Assembly: GCF_051055405.1 (NCBI RefSeq)
Contig: NZ_CP167068.1
Span: forward strand, 1,984,001 to 2,048,000
DNA: 64,000 bases
Direction: 5' to 3'
Source: Pseudolachnospira sp051055405
GTDB lineage: Bacteria; Bacillota; Clostridia; Lachnospirales; Lachnospiraceae
The translations under genes were made by a program, and so were the position numbers. The stretch's first letter is position 1. The number at the start of each line of letters is the position of its first letter. Below the pieces are notes generated by a model, which ran no database searches, was not told where the DNA came from, and worked only from the letters and a program-made list of their open reading frames with translations. This document shows positions 15,937 to 23,723 of this stretch, piece by piece.

Positions 15937-18225
15937 ATGCACGCAAAAAGCAAGTATCTTCGAATCTATCATAAGAACAGTTTGCTGGTTCGAATCTTTA
16001 TCACCTTGGCTATTTTTTTCTTATTGATGATTTTGCTTCTTGGCGGATTTCTGCTCTATTCCAGCAATCAGAATTTGAAAGATCGATATGTCGCTTCCAA
16101 TGAACGGCTATTGCGTCAAACCAGCCAATCCTTGAATCTGATCCTGGAAAATGAATCCACCAAACTAAATTCCCTGCTTTATAATAAGGATGTCATTCGC
16201 GGGGTCATTGCCCGCCGTCAGATGAACTATGAAAAAACGCTGGCTTTAATCAGCCAACTCGCTTCCGCTGTAAGCACCCAAAAGCTGATTCACTATGCCG
16301 GATATTTTGTTGTAAAACCCAATATTTTTTATGATTCCCGAAACAATATTACCACGATGGAACATTCTCCCTTGGCGGATATCCTTCTCCCCTACTATGA
16401 AGATCCGTCTCTGGCAACCCAAATCACCGTAAACGAAATTCCAACGGATGTCCTGACGACTGCCCAATCCCTTTATTTAATACAATCTTATCCCGATATC
16501 ACATCCGAATCCTTTGCCTATTTGATTTTTGAAATCCATTTAGACGCCTTATACGAGGCGATTCAGACCAGTCAATCTTCCTCCGACTTTCTGCTATATA
16601 ATGCCCAGGGACACTTTGTCTTAGGGCAGAACAAAGGGACTCTGGAATCAGAACTTATTCAAGAGGCGGCAAACGGAGCCGATGATTTTGGATTGCTTTC
16701 CGACCAATCGACCTTTTATTACCGGGATTCTCATGGTTGGCTTTATTTCTATACGACTCCGCCGATTCCCCGCTTCCTTTCCCTGTCGCAGGAAATTACG
16801 CCTCCGTTGATCTTTTTTTTCATCATCATCCTGGCCGTCAGCATTTTCGGCAGTTTCTATATCTCCCTGATGGTATATCACCCCATTTTAACGTTATTAG
16901 ACCATCTTTCTTTGCAGAGAGCGCCTCTTCTCCCGGCAAAAGCCAGAAATGAGGTGGATTATCTGAATCAGGCTTATTCCTCGATGCTTACCCATCAACA
17001 GGAAATCGAAGAACTCCTGCCGGCCCTTCAGTCTTCCCTGCACGAAAAACTTTTCCTCGACTTGCTCCGCGACGCGGAACTTTGTCCTACGGACCTGGAA
17101 CACCGTCTGCAGCTTTTGCAGAGCCCGTTTCAGCTTCAAAATTATTACGGCATTTTTCTGATCAAGCTGATCCCCAACGATCCGAACGCTTCGTCAGAGA
17201 TTTCCTTGGAGTTAGTCTATCTGCGAATCGTTCAGCGGATCCACGCCTTTGTCGGGAAACAGGCGACCGTATTCCCCATCCGTCAAAAACCGTCTCTCCT
17301 GGTGACCGTATGCTCCTTTTCCCCCAAATCCAGCGACACGCAGATTCATATGATGTTGGAAAATTTGCGGGAACACCTGAAAAATCCCGTCATAGAAGAC
17401 GGCGTCCAAAAGGTGATCGGCTACGGCAGTTTTCATTTTGATCTTCTTCATCTGAAACAGGCCTTCCATAGCGCGGAAGAAAATTTGAATATCAACCAGT
17501 ATTATCAGAACGCATCCTTTGAGCCGGTTCTGGTTCCAGGCGCACCGCTTCCAGAGCAAGAGCATCTCTCCGCCCATTTCATCAATGAAGCAAAGAAAAT
17601 TATGGAGGAAATCGGTCAGATAGAAATTAGCCAAACGAAAGAGGACACTCACCGGTGGATTGAGGATGTCACCCTGTATGATATGAAACTGGAACATGCC
17701 CGCCCTTTGTTTCAGTTTCTCATCCATTTATACCGGGAGCACTTGCTTCACCTCGCGCCACAGTTAGGAAAAGAACAAGAATCCTTACCAGGCGAACAGG
17801 AATTAAAGTCCTTTTCTTCCCTGCAGGAAGCGGCCGCATATACGGACAGCACCTGCAAACAATGTCTCCGGATTTTAGAAAAATATTATCAGACCAACTC
17901 CTACCGCCAAATGGAACGGTTAAAATCGTATCTTCTGATCCATTATAAAGATCCGAATTTGTCGCTGGAAGCTGCGGCGGATTATCTGGGAATCCATACA
18001 GCTTCTCTAAGCCGTATGTTTAAAAACCATACCAATTGCAATTTCTGGGAATACGTAAACAAGCTGCGCGTAAAAAAGGCAAAAGAATTGCTGGAAGATA
18101 CGGATCTTCCCATCCAGGAGATCGGCTTTGTGACCGGATTTAACAGTAAGTCCACGTTTTTCCGTGTATTTCGGAAGTACACGGATCAAACTCCTGGTCA
18201 ATACCGGCAAAATCTTCCGGTTTAA
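15937..18225 (+). CDS. Membrane-bound AraC-family transcriptional regulator with extracytoplasmic sensor
   Basis: 762 residues from ATG 15937, chosen because GGGAGG lies seven bases upstream. TM1 at ~17-41, an extracytoplasmic sensor region ~42-285, TM2 at ~287-313, a cytoplasmic linker, then the AraC double helix-turn-helix in the last ~105 residues (LSLEAAADYLGIHTASLSRMFK; IQEIGFVTGFNSKSTFFRVFRKYTDQTPGQYR). The architecture matches YesN/MsmR-like one-component sensors. It is divergent from the TRAP operon and is the obvious candidate regulator of it, responding to the transported compound outside the cell. The ligand is unknown. Confidence 0.88.
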   Translation: MHAKSKYLRIYHKNSLLVRIFITLAIFFLLMILLLGGFLLYSSNQNLKDRYVASNERLLRQTSQSLNLILENESTKLNSLLYNKDVIRGVIARRQMNYEKTLALISQLASAVSTQKLIHYAGYFVVKPNIFYDSRNNITTMEHSPLADILLPYYEDPSLATQITVNEIPTDVLTTAQSLYLIQSYPDITSESFAYLIFEIHLDALYEAIQTSQSSSDFLLYNAQGHFVLGQNKGTLESELIQEAANGADDFGLLSDQSTFYYRDSHGWLYFYTTPPIPRFLSLSQEITPPLIFFFIIILAVSIFGSFYISLMVYHPILTLLDHLSLQRAPLLPAKARNEVDYLNQAYSSMLTHQQEIEELLPALQSSLHEKLFLDLLRDAELCPTDLEHRLQLLQSPFQLQNYYGIFLIKLIPNDPNASSEISLELVYLRIVQRIHAFVGKQATVFPIRQKPSLLVTVCSFSPKSSDTQIHMMLENLREHLKNPVIEDGVQKVIGYGSFHFDLLHLKQAFHSAEENLNINQYYQNASFEPVLVPGAPLPEQEHLSAHFINEAKKIMEEIGQIEISQTKEDTHRWIEDVTLYDMKLEHARPLFQFLIHLYREHLLHLAPQLGKEQESLPGEQELKSFSSLQEAAAYTDSTCKQCLRILEKYYQTNSYRQMERLKSYLLIHYKDPNLSLEAAADYLGIHTASLSRMFKNHTNCNFWEYVNKLRVKKAKELLEDTDLPIQEIGFVTGFNSKSTFFRVFRKYTDQTPGQYRQNLPV

Positions 18226-18266
18226 GAAATTCATTCTCCGTTTATCCTTTGTTCATTTCCATTTTC

Positions 18267-18295
18267 TTGCTTTTTTTATCGGACATTGTTATACT
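18267..18295 (+). promoter_or_regulatory. Promoter of the alarmone synthetase/arsR unit
   Basis: TTGCTT at 18267-18272, 17-bp spacer, TATACT at 18290-18295. The predicted transcript starts just before the inverted repeat at 18310. Confidence 0.65.
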
Positions 18296-18309
18296 ATTAC
18301 ATATATTTT

Positions 18310-18344
18310 CCGTTGACAGAAGCACAATTTTCCCTTGTCAACGG
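18310..18344 (+). repeat. Inverted repeat in the 5' untranslated region of the alarmone synthetase gene
   Basis: CCGTTGACA at 18310-18318 and TGTCAACGG at 18336-18344 are perfect 9-bp arms around a 17-base loop. It sits between the predicted -10 and the ribosome site. It could be an operator or an mRNA hairpin. There is no poly-T, so it is not an intrinsic terminator. Confidence 0.6.
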
Positions 18345-18367
18345 AAGTAGCATTTATGGAGGATACC

Positions 18368-19138
18368 ATGTCTGATCTACCGAAGAAAACATCTCCTGAA
18401 CCACTTCAGGTCTACGACGATACCGACATCACTGAAATTGTAGAAAATGCTTCACTCTTTCTGGACCGGGCGGTTCAGTATCAGGAACTGATGATGATGT
18501 ACGACTGCGCCATACGGGAAGTCCGCACGAAACTGGAAATCCTAAATTCCGAATTTTCCGTCCGCTACCAGAGAAACCCGATCGAATTCATCAGCAGCCG
18601 CATCAAAAAGCCGGTCAGTATCGTTCGTAAGATGAAACAACGCGCTCTTCCGCTTTCTTTTTCCTCTTTGGAAGAAAATTTAAATGATATTGCCGGAATC
18701 CGGGTCATCTGCTCTTTTATCGACGATATCTATGCCATTGCCGATATGCTAATCAATCAAGACGATATTACGTTGATTGCAAGAAAAGACTATATTCGTT
18801 CCCCGAAGGAAAATGGATATCGCAGCCTACACTTGATCGTAGAAGTCCCCGTCTTTTTTTCCGATCATAAACGGAAAATGCGGGTGGAAGTCCAGATTCG
18901 CACGATTGCTATGGATTTTTGGGCCAGCCTGGAGCACCAACTGAAATATAAGAAATCCATTGCCGACGAAGAAAAAATTATTCAGGAGTTGCGGGAATGT
19001 GCGGAAACAATCGCGGCTACCGATGCTCGGATGCTTTCGATACGCAACAGGATTCAAAATTCATCAGAACAAGCCGAGGGGCAGGAAGATGATCCCATCG
19101 CCCACTACGAAAAAATCCAAATCCCGCTCCCTATGTAA
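18368..19138 (+). CDS. Small alarmone synthetase, GTP pyrophosphokinase (RelQ/SasB type)
   Basis: 256 residues from ATG 18368, which has GGAGG seven bases upstream. It makes (p)ppGpp from ATP and GTP/GDP in the cytoplasm. The single RelA/SpoT synthetase domain shows RIKKPVSIVRKMK near 80-92, LNDIAGIRVICSF near 107-119, RSPKENGYRSLHLIVEVP near 150-167 and VEVQIRTIAMDFWASLEHQLKYK near 180-202. There is no HD hydrolase or TGS domain. The length is typical of RelQ (about 210-260). It is followed at 23 bp by an arsR gene, apparently in one transcript. Confidence 0.92.
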   Translation: MSDLPKKTSPEPLQVYDDTDITEIVENASLFLDRAVQYQELMMMYDCAIREVRTKLEILNSEFSVRYQRNPIEFISSRIKKPVSIVRKMKQRALPLSFSSLEENLNDIAGIRVICSFIDDIYAIADMLINQDDITLIARKDYIRSPKENGYRSLHLIVEVPVFFSDHKRKMRVEVQIRTIAMDFWASLEHQLKYKKSIADEEKIIQELRECAETIAATDARMLSIRNRIQNSSEQAEGQEDDPIAHYEKIQIPLPM

Positions 19139-19161
19139 TTTCGCTGATGAAAGGAGTTTTT

Positions 19162-19446
19162 ATGCCCACCGACGACGAACTATACTATTTGGCTGAATTA
19201 TTTAAAATATTTGGCGATCAAACTCGAATCAAAATCCTCTATACCCTTCTGGACGGCGAAATGTGCGTACAGGATATTGCCGACAGTATTGGCATGTCCC
19301 AAAGCTCCATCTCCCATCAGCTTCGGGTCCTAAAACAAAGCCAGCTGGTCAAATTCCGGAGAGACGGACGGACCATTTACTACATGTTGGCCGACCAACA
19401 TGTCTGCACGATTATGAATCAAGGGTTAGAGCATATCCAGGAATAA
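19162..19446 (+). CDS. ArsR/SmtB family transcriptional regulator
   Basis: 94 residues from ATG 19162, which has AAAGGAG six bases upstream. It is a winged-helix repressor: FKIFGDQTRIKILYTLLDGEMCVQDIADSIGMSQSSISHQLRVLKQSQLVKFRRDGRTIYYML (seen as consecutive segments, residues ~13-74). The last helix carries Asp and His in ADQHV and, ten residues on, His and Glu in LEHIQE. This arrangement resembles the alpha-5 metal site of CzrA/NmtR-type sensors, with Glu in place of the last His. A metal efflux gene is not adjacent. Metal binding is an inference. Confidence 0.87.
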   Translation: MPTDDELYYLAELFKIFGDQTRIKILYTLLDGEMCVQDIADSIGMSQSSISHQLRVLKQSQLVKFRRDGRTIYYMLADQHVCTIMNQGLEHIQE

Positions 19447-19460
19447 AGCTATTATCAAGG

Positions 19461-19520
19461 GTTTGGGGATCGTTCCGATACGAAAAGACATCGGAACGAT
19501 CCCCAAACATTTTCTCTCTC
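19461..19520 (+). terminator. Intrinsic terminator after arsR (19-bp perfect stem)
   Basis: Perfect arms 19461-19479 and 19490-19508 (GTTTGGGGATCGTTCCGAT and its complement) with a 10-base loop, followed by ATTTTCTCTCTC. It starts 15 bp after the arsR stop and lies directly before the truncated sigG. Confidence 0.8.
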
Positions 19521-19522
19521 CC

Positions 19523-20023
19523 ATGCTCATGCCAATGATTATCGGGGAAATCCGCCGTTATCTGCGGGACAATAACAGCATCCGGGTTTCTCGTTCTCTT
19601 CGCGATATCGCTTACAAGGCGATTTCCACCAAAGAACAGATGACCAAACAAAACCTAAAAGAACCTTCTTTAAGTGAAATTGCAGAAGAAATCGGGATTG
19701 ACAAGGAAGAAATCACTCAAGCTCTCGATGCGATTCAAAGCCCGGTCAGCCTGTATGAGCCGGTTTATACGGAGGGCGGCGACGCTTTGTATGTGATGGA
19801 TCAAATCAGCGATAAGAAAAACCGGGAAGACAACTGGGTGGAAAATATTTCTCTCAGCGAAGCCATGCGCCGTCTGCCGGAAAGAGAAAAAAATATCGTG
19901 CATCTGCGCTTTTTTGAAGGGAAAACCCAGATGGAGGTGGCGGAGGAAATCCATATTTCCCAGGCGCAGGTCAGCCGCCTGGAAAAAAACGCGTTGAATA
20001 CGATGAAAAATTATTTAGCATAG
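19523..20023 (+). pseudogene. sigG: 5'-truncated sporulation sigma factor SigG
   Basis: The frame from PMIIGEIRRYLRDN (starting at 19532) to the stop matches SigG from about residue 99 of the ~260-residue protein: IRVSRSLRDIAYKA, VSLYEPVYTEGGDALYVMDQ and the region 4 segment EGKTQMEVAEEIHISQAQ. Regions 1.2 to 2.4 (core binding and -10 recognition) are absent; the preceding bases are the arsR terminator. No ribosome site precedes ATG 19523. Regions 3 and 4 remain open with no stop codon. I infer a relic of a duplication or recombination, with a complete sigG elsewhere in the genome. Expression as a sigma fragment cannot be excluded. Confidence 0.75.
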
Positions 20024-20029
20024 AACAAA

Positions 20030-20079
20030 GAATTTCGCTTTGCGAAATTCTCCGCCTGCGGCGGGGCAGCTTTGCTGCC
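20030..20079. repeat. Three adjacent short hairpins after the sigG fragment
   Basis: Stems follow each other almost without gaps: GAATTTCGC/GCGAAATTC with loop TTT (20030-20050), CCGCC/GGCGG with loop TGC (20052-20064) and GGCAGC/GCTGCC with loop TTT (20065-20079). They look like a palindromic intergenic element; none has a T-run. Confidence 0.65.
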
Positions 20080-20117
20080 ATCTTCCCTTCCGCCGCAGTG
20101 CGATCCATAGCGGAGCG

Positions 20118-20168
20118 TTTTATTATTTCATAGGAAATTCCGACGGAATTTCCTATGAAATAATAAAA
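20118..20168. repeat. 25-bp perfect palindrome with a one-base centre
   Basis: Arms 20118-20142 and 20144-20168 are exact complements around A20143; the core reads TAGGAAATTCCG-A-CGGAATTTCCTA. It abuts the aroD terminator. A related, less perfect hairpin lies at 35586-35608. Confidence 0.8.
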
Positions 20169-20213
20169 AGACTGCCCGGCGGTGAGGAAGAAGTTACCGC
20201 CGGGCAGTCTTTT
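20166..20213. terminator. Bidirectional terminator between the sigG fragment and aroD
   Basis: 18-bp perfect arms (20166-20183 and 20196-20213, GACTGCCCGGCGGT core) with a 12-base loop. TTTT follows on the plus strand, and TTTTTATTATTT on the minus strand beyond aroD. Confidence 0.88.
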
Positions 20214-20255
20214 CATGTTATGGTTAGATATATACGAAGTAACTTTCTTCGTCGA

Positions 20256-21023
20256 TTAAGCAAGCAGCTTCCAGAGTTCGTTTACGATGGCAACCGGAAT
20301 CTGTCCCGGCGCGCTGGCAGCCTTGCCAACTACGAAGCTCATATCGGAGCCGTACAGGTCGCCAATCACACGGGAAATCTTTCCAACTTCGCCCATGGAC
20401 ATGGTGATCATCGGCAGATCTACCGCTTCAGTTCTTGCACGGTAAGTCGCCTTCATCAGCGTCATTACATCCAGGAAATCCTTCGGCATTACAGCCAATT
20501 TCGGAATGTCTGCGCCAAGCTCTTTCTCTTCGATCAGCTTGTTGTAGATGAACTCTTCCGAAGGGGTATCTTTGAAGTTATGGAAGGACAGAATCAGCTT
20601 AGAACCAGCAGCTACTACTTCAGCCTTTACCGCATCGATAAATTCTTTTTCATTGCAAGCTTCAATGTCAATAATATCCGCATATCCGGTAGACAGAGCA
20701 GCTTTGATCGTAGCCAGTCTTACATCCTGGGCATACTCTTTCGCGCCGCCTTCGCATACATGACGGAAGGTGAAGATGACCGGGATGTTATTCAGGTACT
20801 GGCCGATCTCCTCTAAGGACTCTTTTACATACTGAGCATCCCCAGCCTTATCATAGTAATCTACACGCCACTCAATAACATCCGGATTCAGAGCAGCAAC
20901 CATCTTCGTCTCTTCAACCAACGCTTCTCTGGTAGCCGGAATCATCGGAATGCAGGCCAGATTCTTATCACCGCCAAAAACTTTTCCTCTTACATCCAAT
21001 TTTACTTTGCTTTCTAATCTCAT
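20256..21023 (-). CDS. aroD: 3-Dehydroquinate dehydratase, type I
   Basis: 255 residues, the normal size. It dehydrates 3-dehydroquinate to 3-dehydroshikimate in the shikimate pathway through a lysine Schiff base. His148 in LSFHNF and Lys175 in DIPKLAVMP are the catalytic pair; VIEWRVDYYD near 49-58 and VIFTFRHVCEGG near 82-93 are type I signatures. AAGGAG lies nine bases before ATG 21023. It stands alone, divergent from a LysR gene, rather than inside an aro operon. Confidence 0.96.
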   Translation of the reverse strand: MRLESKVKLDVRGKVFGGDKNLACIPMIPATREALVEETKMVAALNPDVIEWRVDYYDKAGDAQYVKESLEEIGQYLNNIPVIFTFRHVCEGGAKEYAQDVRLATIKAALSTGYADIIDIEACNEKEFIDAVKAEVVAAGSKLILSFHNFKDTPSEEFIYNKLIEEKELGADIPKLAVMPKDFLDVMTLMKATYRARTEAVDLPMITMSMGEVGKISRVIGDLYGSDMSFVVGKAASAPGQIPVAIVNELWKLLA

Positions 21024-21073
21024 GTTCCGAATCTCCTTTGCAAGTTTAGAAATATAGAAATTTTACTTATTTA

Positions 21074-21103
21074 TTTGTACCATAAATGAGACAAATAGTC
21101 CAA
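21074..21103 (-). promoter_or_regulatory. Possible aroD promoter
   Basis: On the minus strand TTGGAC (21103-21098), 18-bp spacer ending in TGG, and TACAAA (21079-21074). The match is moderate. Confidence 0.4.
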
Positions 21104-21188
21104 TGATTTTCTCAAATGATTGCTCGGATTTTTTTTCATATATTGATTTTTTTTCATTGTTTTCATGGATTTCCCTCATAAATTCTGC

Positions 21189-21217
21189 TTGAATTAATGG
21201 CTGTCAGGCATTATGAT
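21189..21217 (+). promoter_or_regulatory. Promoter of the LysR gene
   Basis: TTGAAT at 21189-21194, 17-bp spacer, TATGAT at 21212-21217, 21 bp before the start codon. Confidence 0.55.
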
Positions 21218-21238
21218 AGAAAAGACGGAGGTGCCTCT

Positions 21239-22147
21239 ATGAATCTACAACAGCTTTACTATTTTAAAACCATCGCCGATTTGGAACATTACACGAAAGC
21301 GTCTCAACAGCTAAATATTTCTCAGTCCAGCCTTAGTCATTCGATTACGGATCTGGAAAAAGAACTGGGCGTTTCTCTCTTTATCCGCCAGGGGCGCAAC
21401 GTAAAACTGACCAGCTGCGGCGCTTTTTTTCTGGATTACGTCACCCGTTCGCTGGATATTCTCGATGAAGGCCGCTCCCGTCTTTCTGATTTTATCAGCC
21501 CGGAGACCGGAAGGATCTCGCTCAGCTTCCTAAGCTCTTTAAGCGGCTTTGTTCCCTTTCTTATCTCTCGTTTTTTCCAAAAAACGGGGAAAGTGCAGAA
21601 TCATTTCCGCTTTGATCAGGTATCGACCCACACGATTGAGGAATATTTACTCCTGGGGAAGACGGATCTGGCTTTTACTACGCCTTTTGAACAGGAAGAA
21701 ATTGAATCGGTAAAAATCGGAAGTCATCAGACCATCTTAGTGGTTCCGAAAAACCACCCCCTCGCCAGCCGGAAATCCGTAAACTTGACGACGCTGCAAG
21801 GAGAGACTTTCATCACGTATCATCCGCAGTGCCAGATCCGCGGCTATATTGATCAAGTATTCCAAAGTGTCGACCTAACTCCAAAAATCTCTTTTGAAGG
21901 GTTTCACGATTCTGTCATTCTTGGCGCCGTCGCAGCGGGACTTGGAATCGCGCTGATGCCGGAAGCCGCTGCGGAATCTTCCCATTACGCTACGGCGGCC
22001 TTGGCCATCGAAAATGATATCCCAGTTCGGGATATTCATATCGCCTGGGTAAAGGATCGGTATATGACGCCGGCTGTAAAGAACTTCCGGGATTTTGTTA
22101 TCAACAGCGGGCAGCTGCTGGAAGATTATAAAAAACAGCGGATATAA
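21239..22147 (+). CDS. LysR family transcriptional regulator
   Basis: 302 residues from ATG 21239, with GGAGG seven bases upstream. The N-terminal winged helix NLQQLYYFKTIADLEHYTKASQQLNISQSSLSHSI is followed by LEKELGVSLFIRQGRNVKLT, typical of LysR DNA-binding domains; residues ~90-295 are the periplasmic-binding-like effector domain. It is divergent from aroD with a 215-bp shared intergenic region, so aroD is the first candidate target; a shikimate-pathway intermediate is a plausible but untested effector. Confidence 0.9.
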   Translation: MNLQQLYYFKTIADLEHYTKASQQLNISQSSLSHSITDLEKELGVSLFIRQGRNVKLTSCGAFFLDYVTRSLDILDEGRSRLSDFISPETGRISLSFLSSLSGFVPFLISRFFQKTGKVQNHFRFDQVSTHTIEEYLLLGKTDLAFTTPFEQEEIESVKIGSHQTILVVPKNHPLASRKSVNLTTLQGETFITYHPQCQIRGYIDQVFQSVDLTPKISFEGFHDSVILGAVAAGLGIALMPEAAAESSHYATAALAIENDIPVRDIHIAWVKDRYMTPAVKNFRDFVINSGQLLEDYKKQRI

Positions 22148-22264
22148 GTCCGCTCTCTCACGTTCATCAAACGGCCACATTCCAGTGACGATACCCTCAC
22201 AATTCTGTTGTACATCGAAAGAAATGAAAATCAGAAAATGTAGTCGAGCAGAATAGAGAAACTC

Positions 22265-22311
22265 AATTGCCCTCATTGATTGAATCTTCTTTTCAATCAA
22301 TGAGGGCAATT
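22265..22311 (+). terminator. Inverted repeat, probable terminator of the LysR gene
   Basis: Perfect 20-bp arms 22265-22284 and 22292-22311 (core GCCCTCATTGATTG) with a 7-base loop. The plus strand continues TCATTATGG, so the T-tract is weak. It lies 118 bp beyond the LysR stop. Confidence 0.55.
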
Positions 22312-22466
22312 TCATTATGGTTATTGTACCCTCCTGTATCCTCTTACCGCTGGTCTGCCTTTTTTCTGATATAGTTTAGGCATCAAATCCGATACCTTCT
22401 CCTACAGAAACCTTTTAACACCTGAATTTTAATATCAAAAAAATTCTATTTTTTTCCTCCTTGGTA

Positions 22467-22495
22467 TTGATTTTTCTTTTTACATGTTGTAATAT
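22467..22495 (+). promoter_or_regulatory. Promoter of the HlyIII-family gene
   Basis: TTGATT at 22467-22472, 17-bp spacer, TAATAT at 22490-22495, 71 bp before the start codon. Confidence 0.5.
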
Positions 22496-22566
22496 ATGTA
22501 TATCTGATACATAGTTTTTAATACTATATTATAGAGTATTTTTATTTTAATCAAGGAGGTTTCTTT

Positions 22567-23217
22567 ATGAGATCTAGTATGAAAGACCCTGGAAGCGCCA
22601 TCACGCACTTTATCGGTATGGTTGCCGCAGCCGTCTCCGCACTGCCGCTTTTGATCAAAGCCGCCAGAGACGCCGGCCCGGTACAGGTCGCCTCTCTCTC
22701 CATTTTTATTTGCAGCATGGTTTTGCTTTATGCTGCCAGTACTACCTACCACGCTCTAGACATTTCCACGAAAGTAAACCGGATTCTTCGCAAAATCGAC
22801 CATATGGCTATTTTTGTTCTCATTGCCGGCACCTATACGCCTGTCTGTCTTTGCGTCTTACCCAGGCCTTTAGGCATTTATCTTTGTCTGTTGGTTTGGG
22901 GAATTGCCCTCGCTGGAATTTTAATCAAGGCATTTTGGATTACCTGCCCGAAATGGTTTTCCTCTATTCTCTATATCGCGATGGGCTGGGTTTGCCTGCT
23001 GGCCTTCCGGGAACTTCTGGAACTGCTCTCCCCGTCCGCTTTTGCCTGGCTTTTGGCAGGCGGTGTCATTTATACCGTTGGCGGCGTTATTTACGCCTTG
23101 AAACTTCCATTTTTCAACTCCAAGCATCCGGACTTCGGCTCCCATGAAATTTTCCATCTGTTCGTAATGGGAGGCAGCATCTGCCATTATATTATGATGT
23201 ATCAATTTATCGCTTGA
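22567..23217 (+). CDS. Hemolysin III/PAQR family membrane protein (YqfA-like)
   Basis: 216 residues, seven hydrophobic spans. Family motifs are DPGSAITHFIGMVAAAVSALPLL near residue 6, STTYHALDIS near 57-66 (the YHA His), FVLIAGTYTPVCL near 80-92 and, at the end, HEIFHLFVMGGSICHYIMMY with two conserved His. These are the zinc-binding positions of PAQR proteins. AAGGAGG precedes ATG 22567. The bacterial function is unsettled (membrane homeostasis is suggested for the family); the haemolysin name is historical. Confidence 0.92.
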   Translation: MRSSMKDPGSAITHFIGMVAAAVSALPLLIKAARDAGPVQVASLSIFICSMVLLYAASTTYHALDISTKVNRILRKIDHMAIFVLIAGTYTPVCLCVLPRPLGIYLCLLVWGIALAGILIKAFWITCPKWFSSILYIAMGWVCLLAFRELLELLSPSAFAWLLAGGVIYTVGGVIYALKLPFFNSKHPDFGSHEIFHLFVMGGSICHYIMMYQFIA

Positions 23218-23241
23218 ATTTTAAACGTAGGAGGCATTTTG

Positions 23242-23649
23242 ATGAACGTTCAATTTTACCAATCTATAGACGATACGCTGCTGACACGTACTGCTGTTGT
23301 GGCGAGAAAAAATAATCAATGGGTTTTCTGCAAAAGTGAAGAAACCTATGGCGTCCCCTCTGGTCCTAGGGCTCCTAAAGAAAGTATTCTTGATGCGGCA
23401 AGCCGGACTTTGAAGGAAAAAATCGGCCCGTCGGATTTCACGCTCATTCCCGTGTGCGCTTACTCTATCGAAAAAAAGGATTCGACGGCCTATGGAATGC
23501 TCTATTTCGCCAAAATAGAAAGCTTTGACTGTGATAGGGAGAACATCACGCTTTTAGATCAGTTGCCGAATGTCTGGGCTGAGCCCCACGTCCAAATCCC
23601 TATCATCGAAAAAGTGAGACATACCGGCCTGATGCGGCTGGCCGGGTAG
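23242..23649 (+). CDS. Nudix-like protein with degenerate Nudix box
   Basis: 135 residues from ATG 23242 (AGGAGG seven bases upstream), 24 bp after the HlyIII gene and probably co-transcribed. The Nudix box region reads GPRAPKESILDAASRTLKEKIG, seen near residues 47-68. Compared with Gx5Ex7REUxEExGU the first Glu, Arg, one Glu and the Gly are kept, but the REU Glu is Thr and the second Glu of the EE pair is Lys. Metal-dependent hydrolysis is therefore doubtful; it may bind a nucleotide or have changed function. Confidence 0.7.
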   Translation: MNVQFYQSIDDTLLTRTAVVARKNNQWVFCKSEETYGVPSGPRAPKESILDAASRTLKEKIGPSDFTLIPVCAYSIEKKDSTAYGMLYFAKIESFDCDRENITLLDQLPNVWAEPHVQIPIIEKVRHTGLMRLAG

Positions 23650-23675
23650 ATTCTATCCTATGGTTTAGAATATGA

Positions 23676-23721
23676 AAAACGGGTCAAAAGAGGCTTATAA
23701 AAGCCTCTTTTGACCCGTTTT
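23676..23721. terminator. Bidirectional terminator between the Nudix-like gene and proC
   Basis: 21-bp perfect arms 23676-23696 and 23701-23721 with loop ATAA; T-runs on both strands (CCCGTTTTCTTT and CCCGTTTTTCAT). Confidence 0.92.
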
Positions 23722-23723
23722 CT

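Larger units (their letters stand above)
22148..22566. other. 419-bp intergenic region after the LysR gene
   Basis: It contains a perfect 20-bp inverted repeat (22265-22311), an AT-rich stretch and the hlyIII promoter at 22467-22495. I see no coding frame with a ribosome site and no RNA motif I recognise between 22312 and 22460. Confidence 0.6.

Noticed and set aside
22265..22311. Insertion-sequence terminal repeat
   Set aside because: The arms sit 7 bp apart as one hairpin, with no transposase or target duplication.
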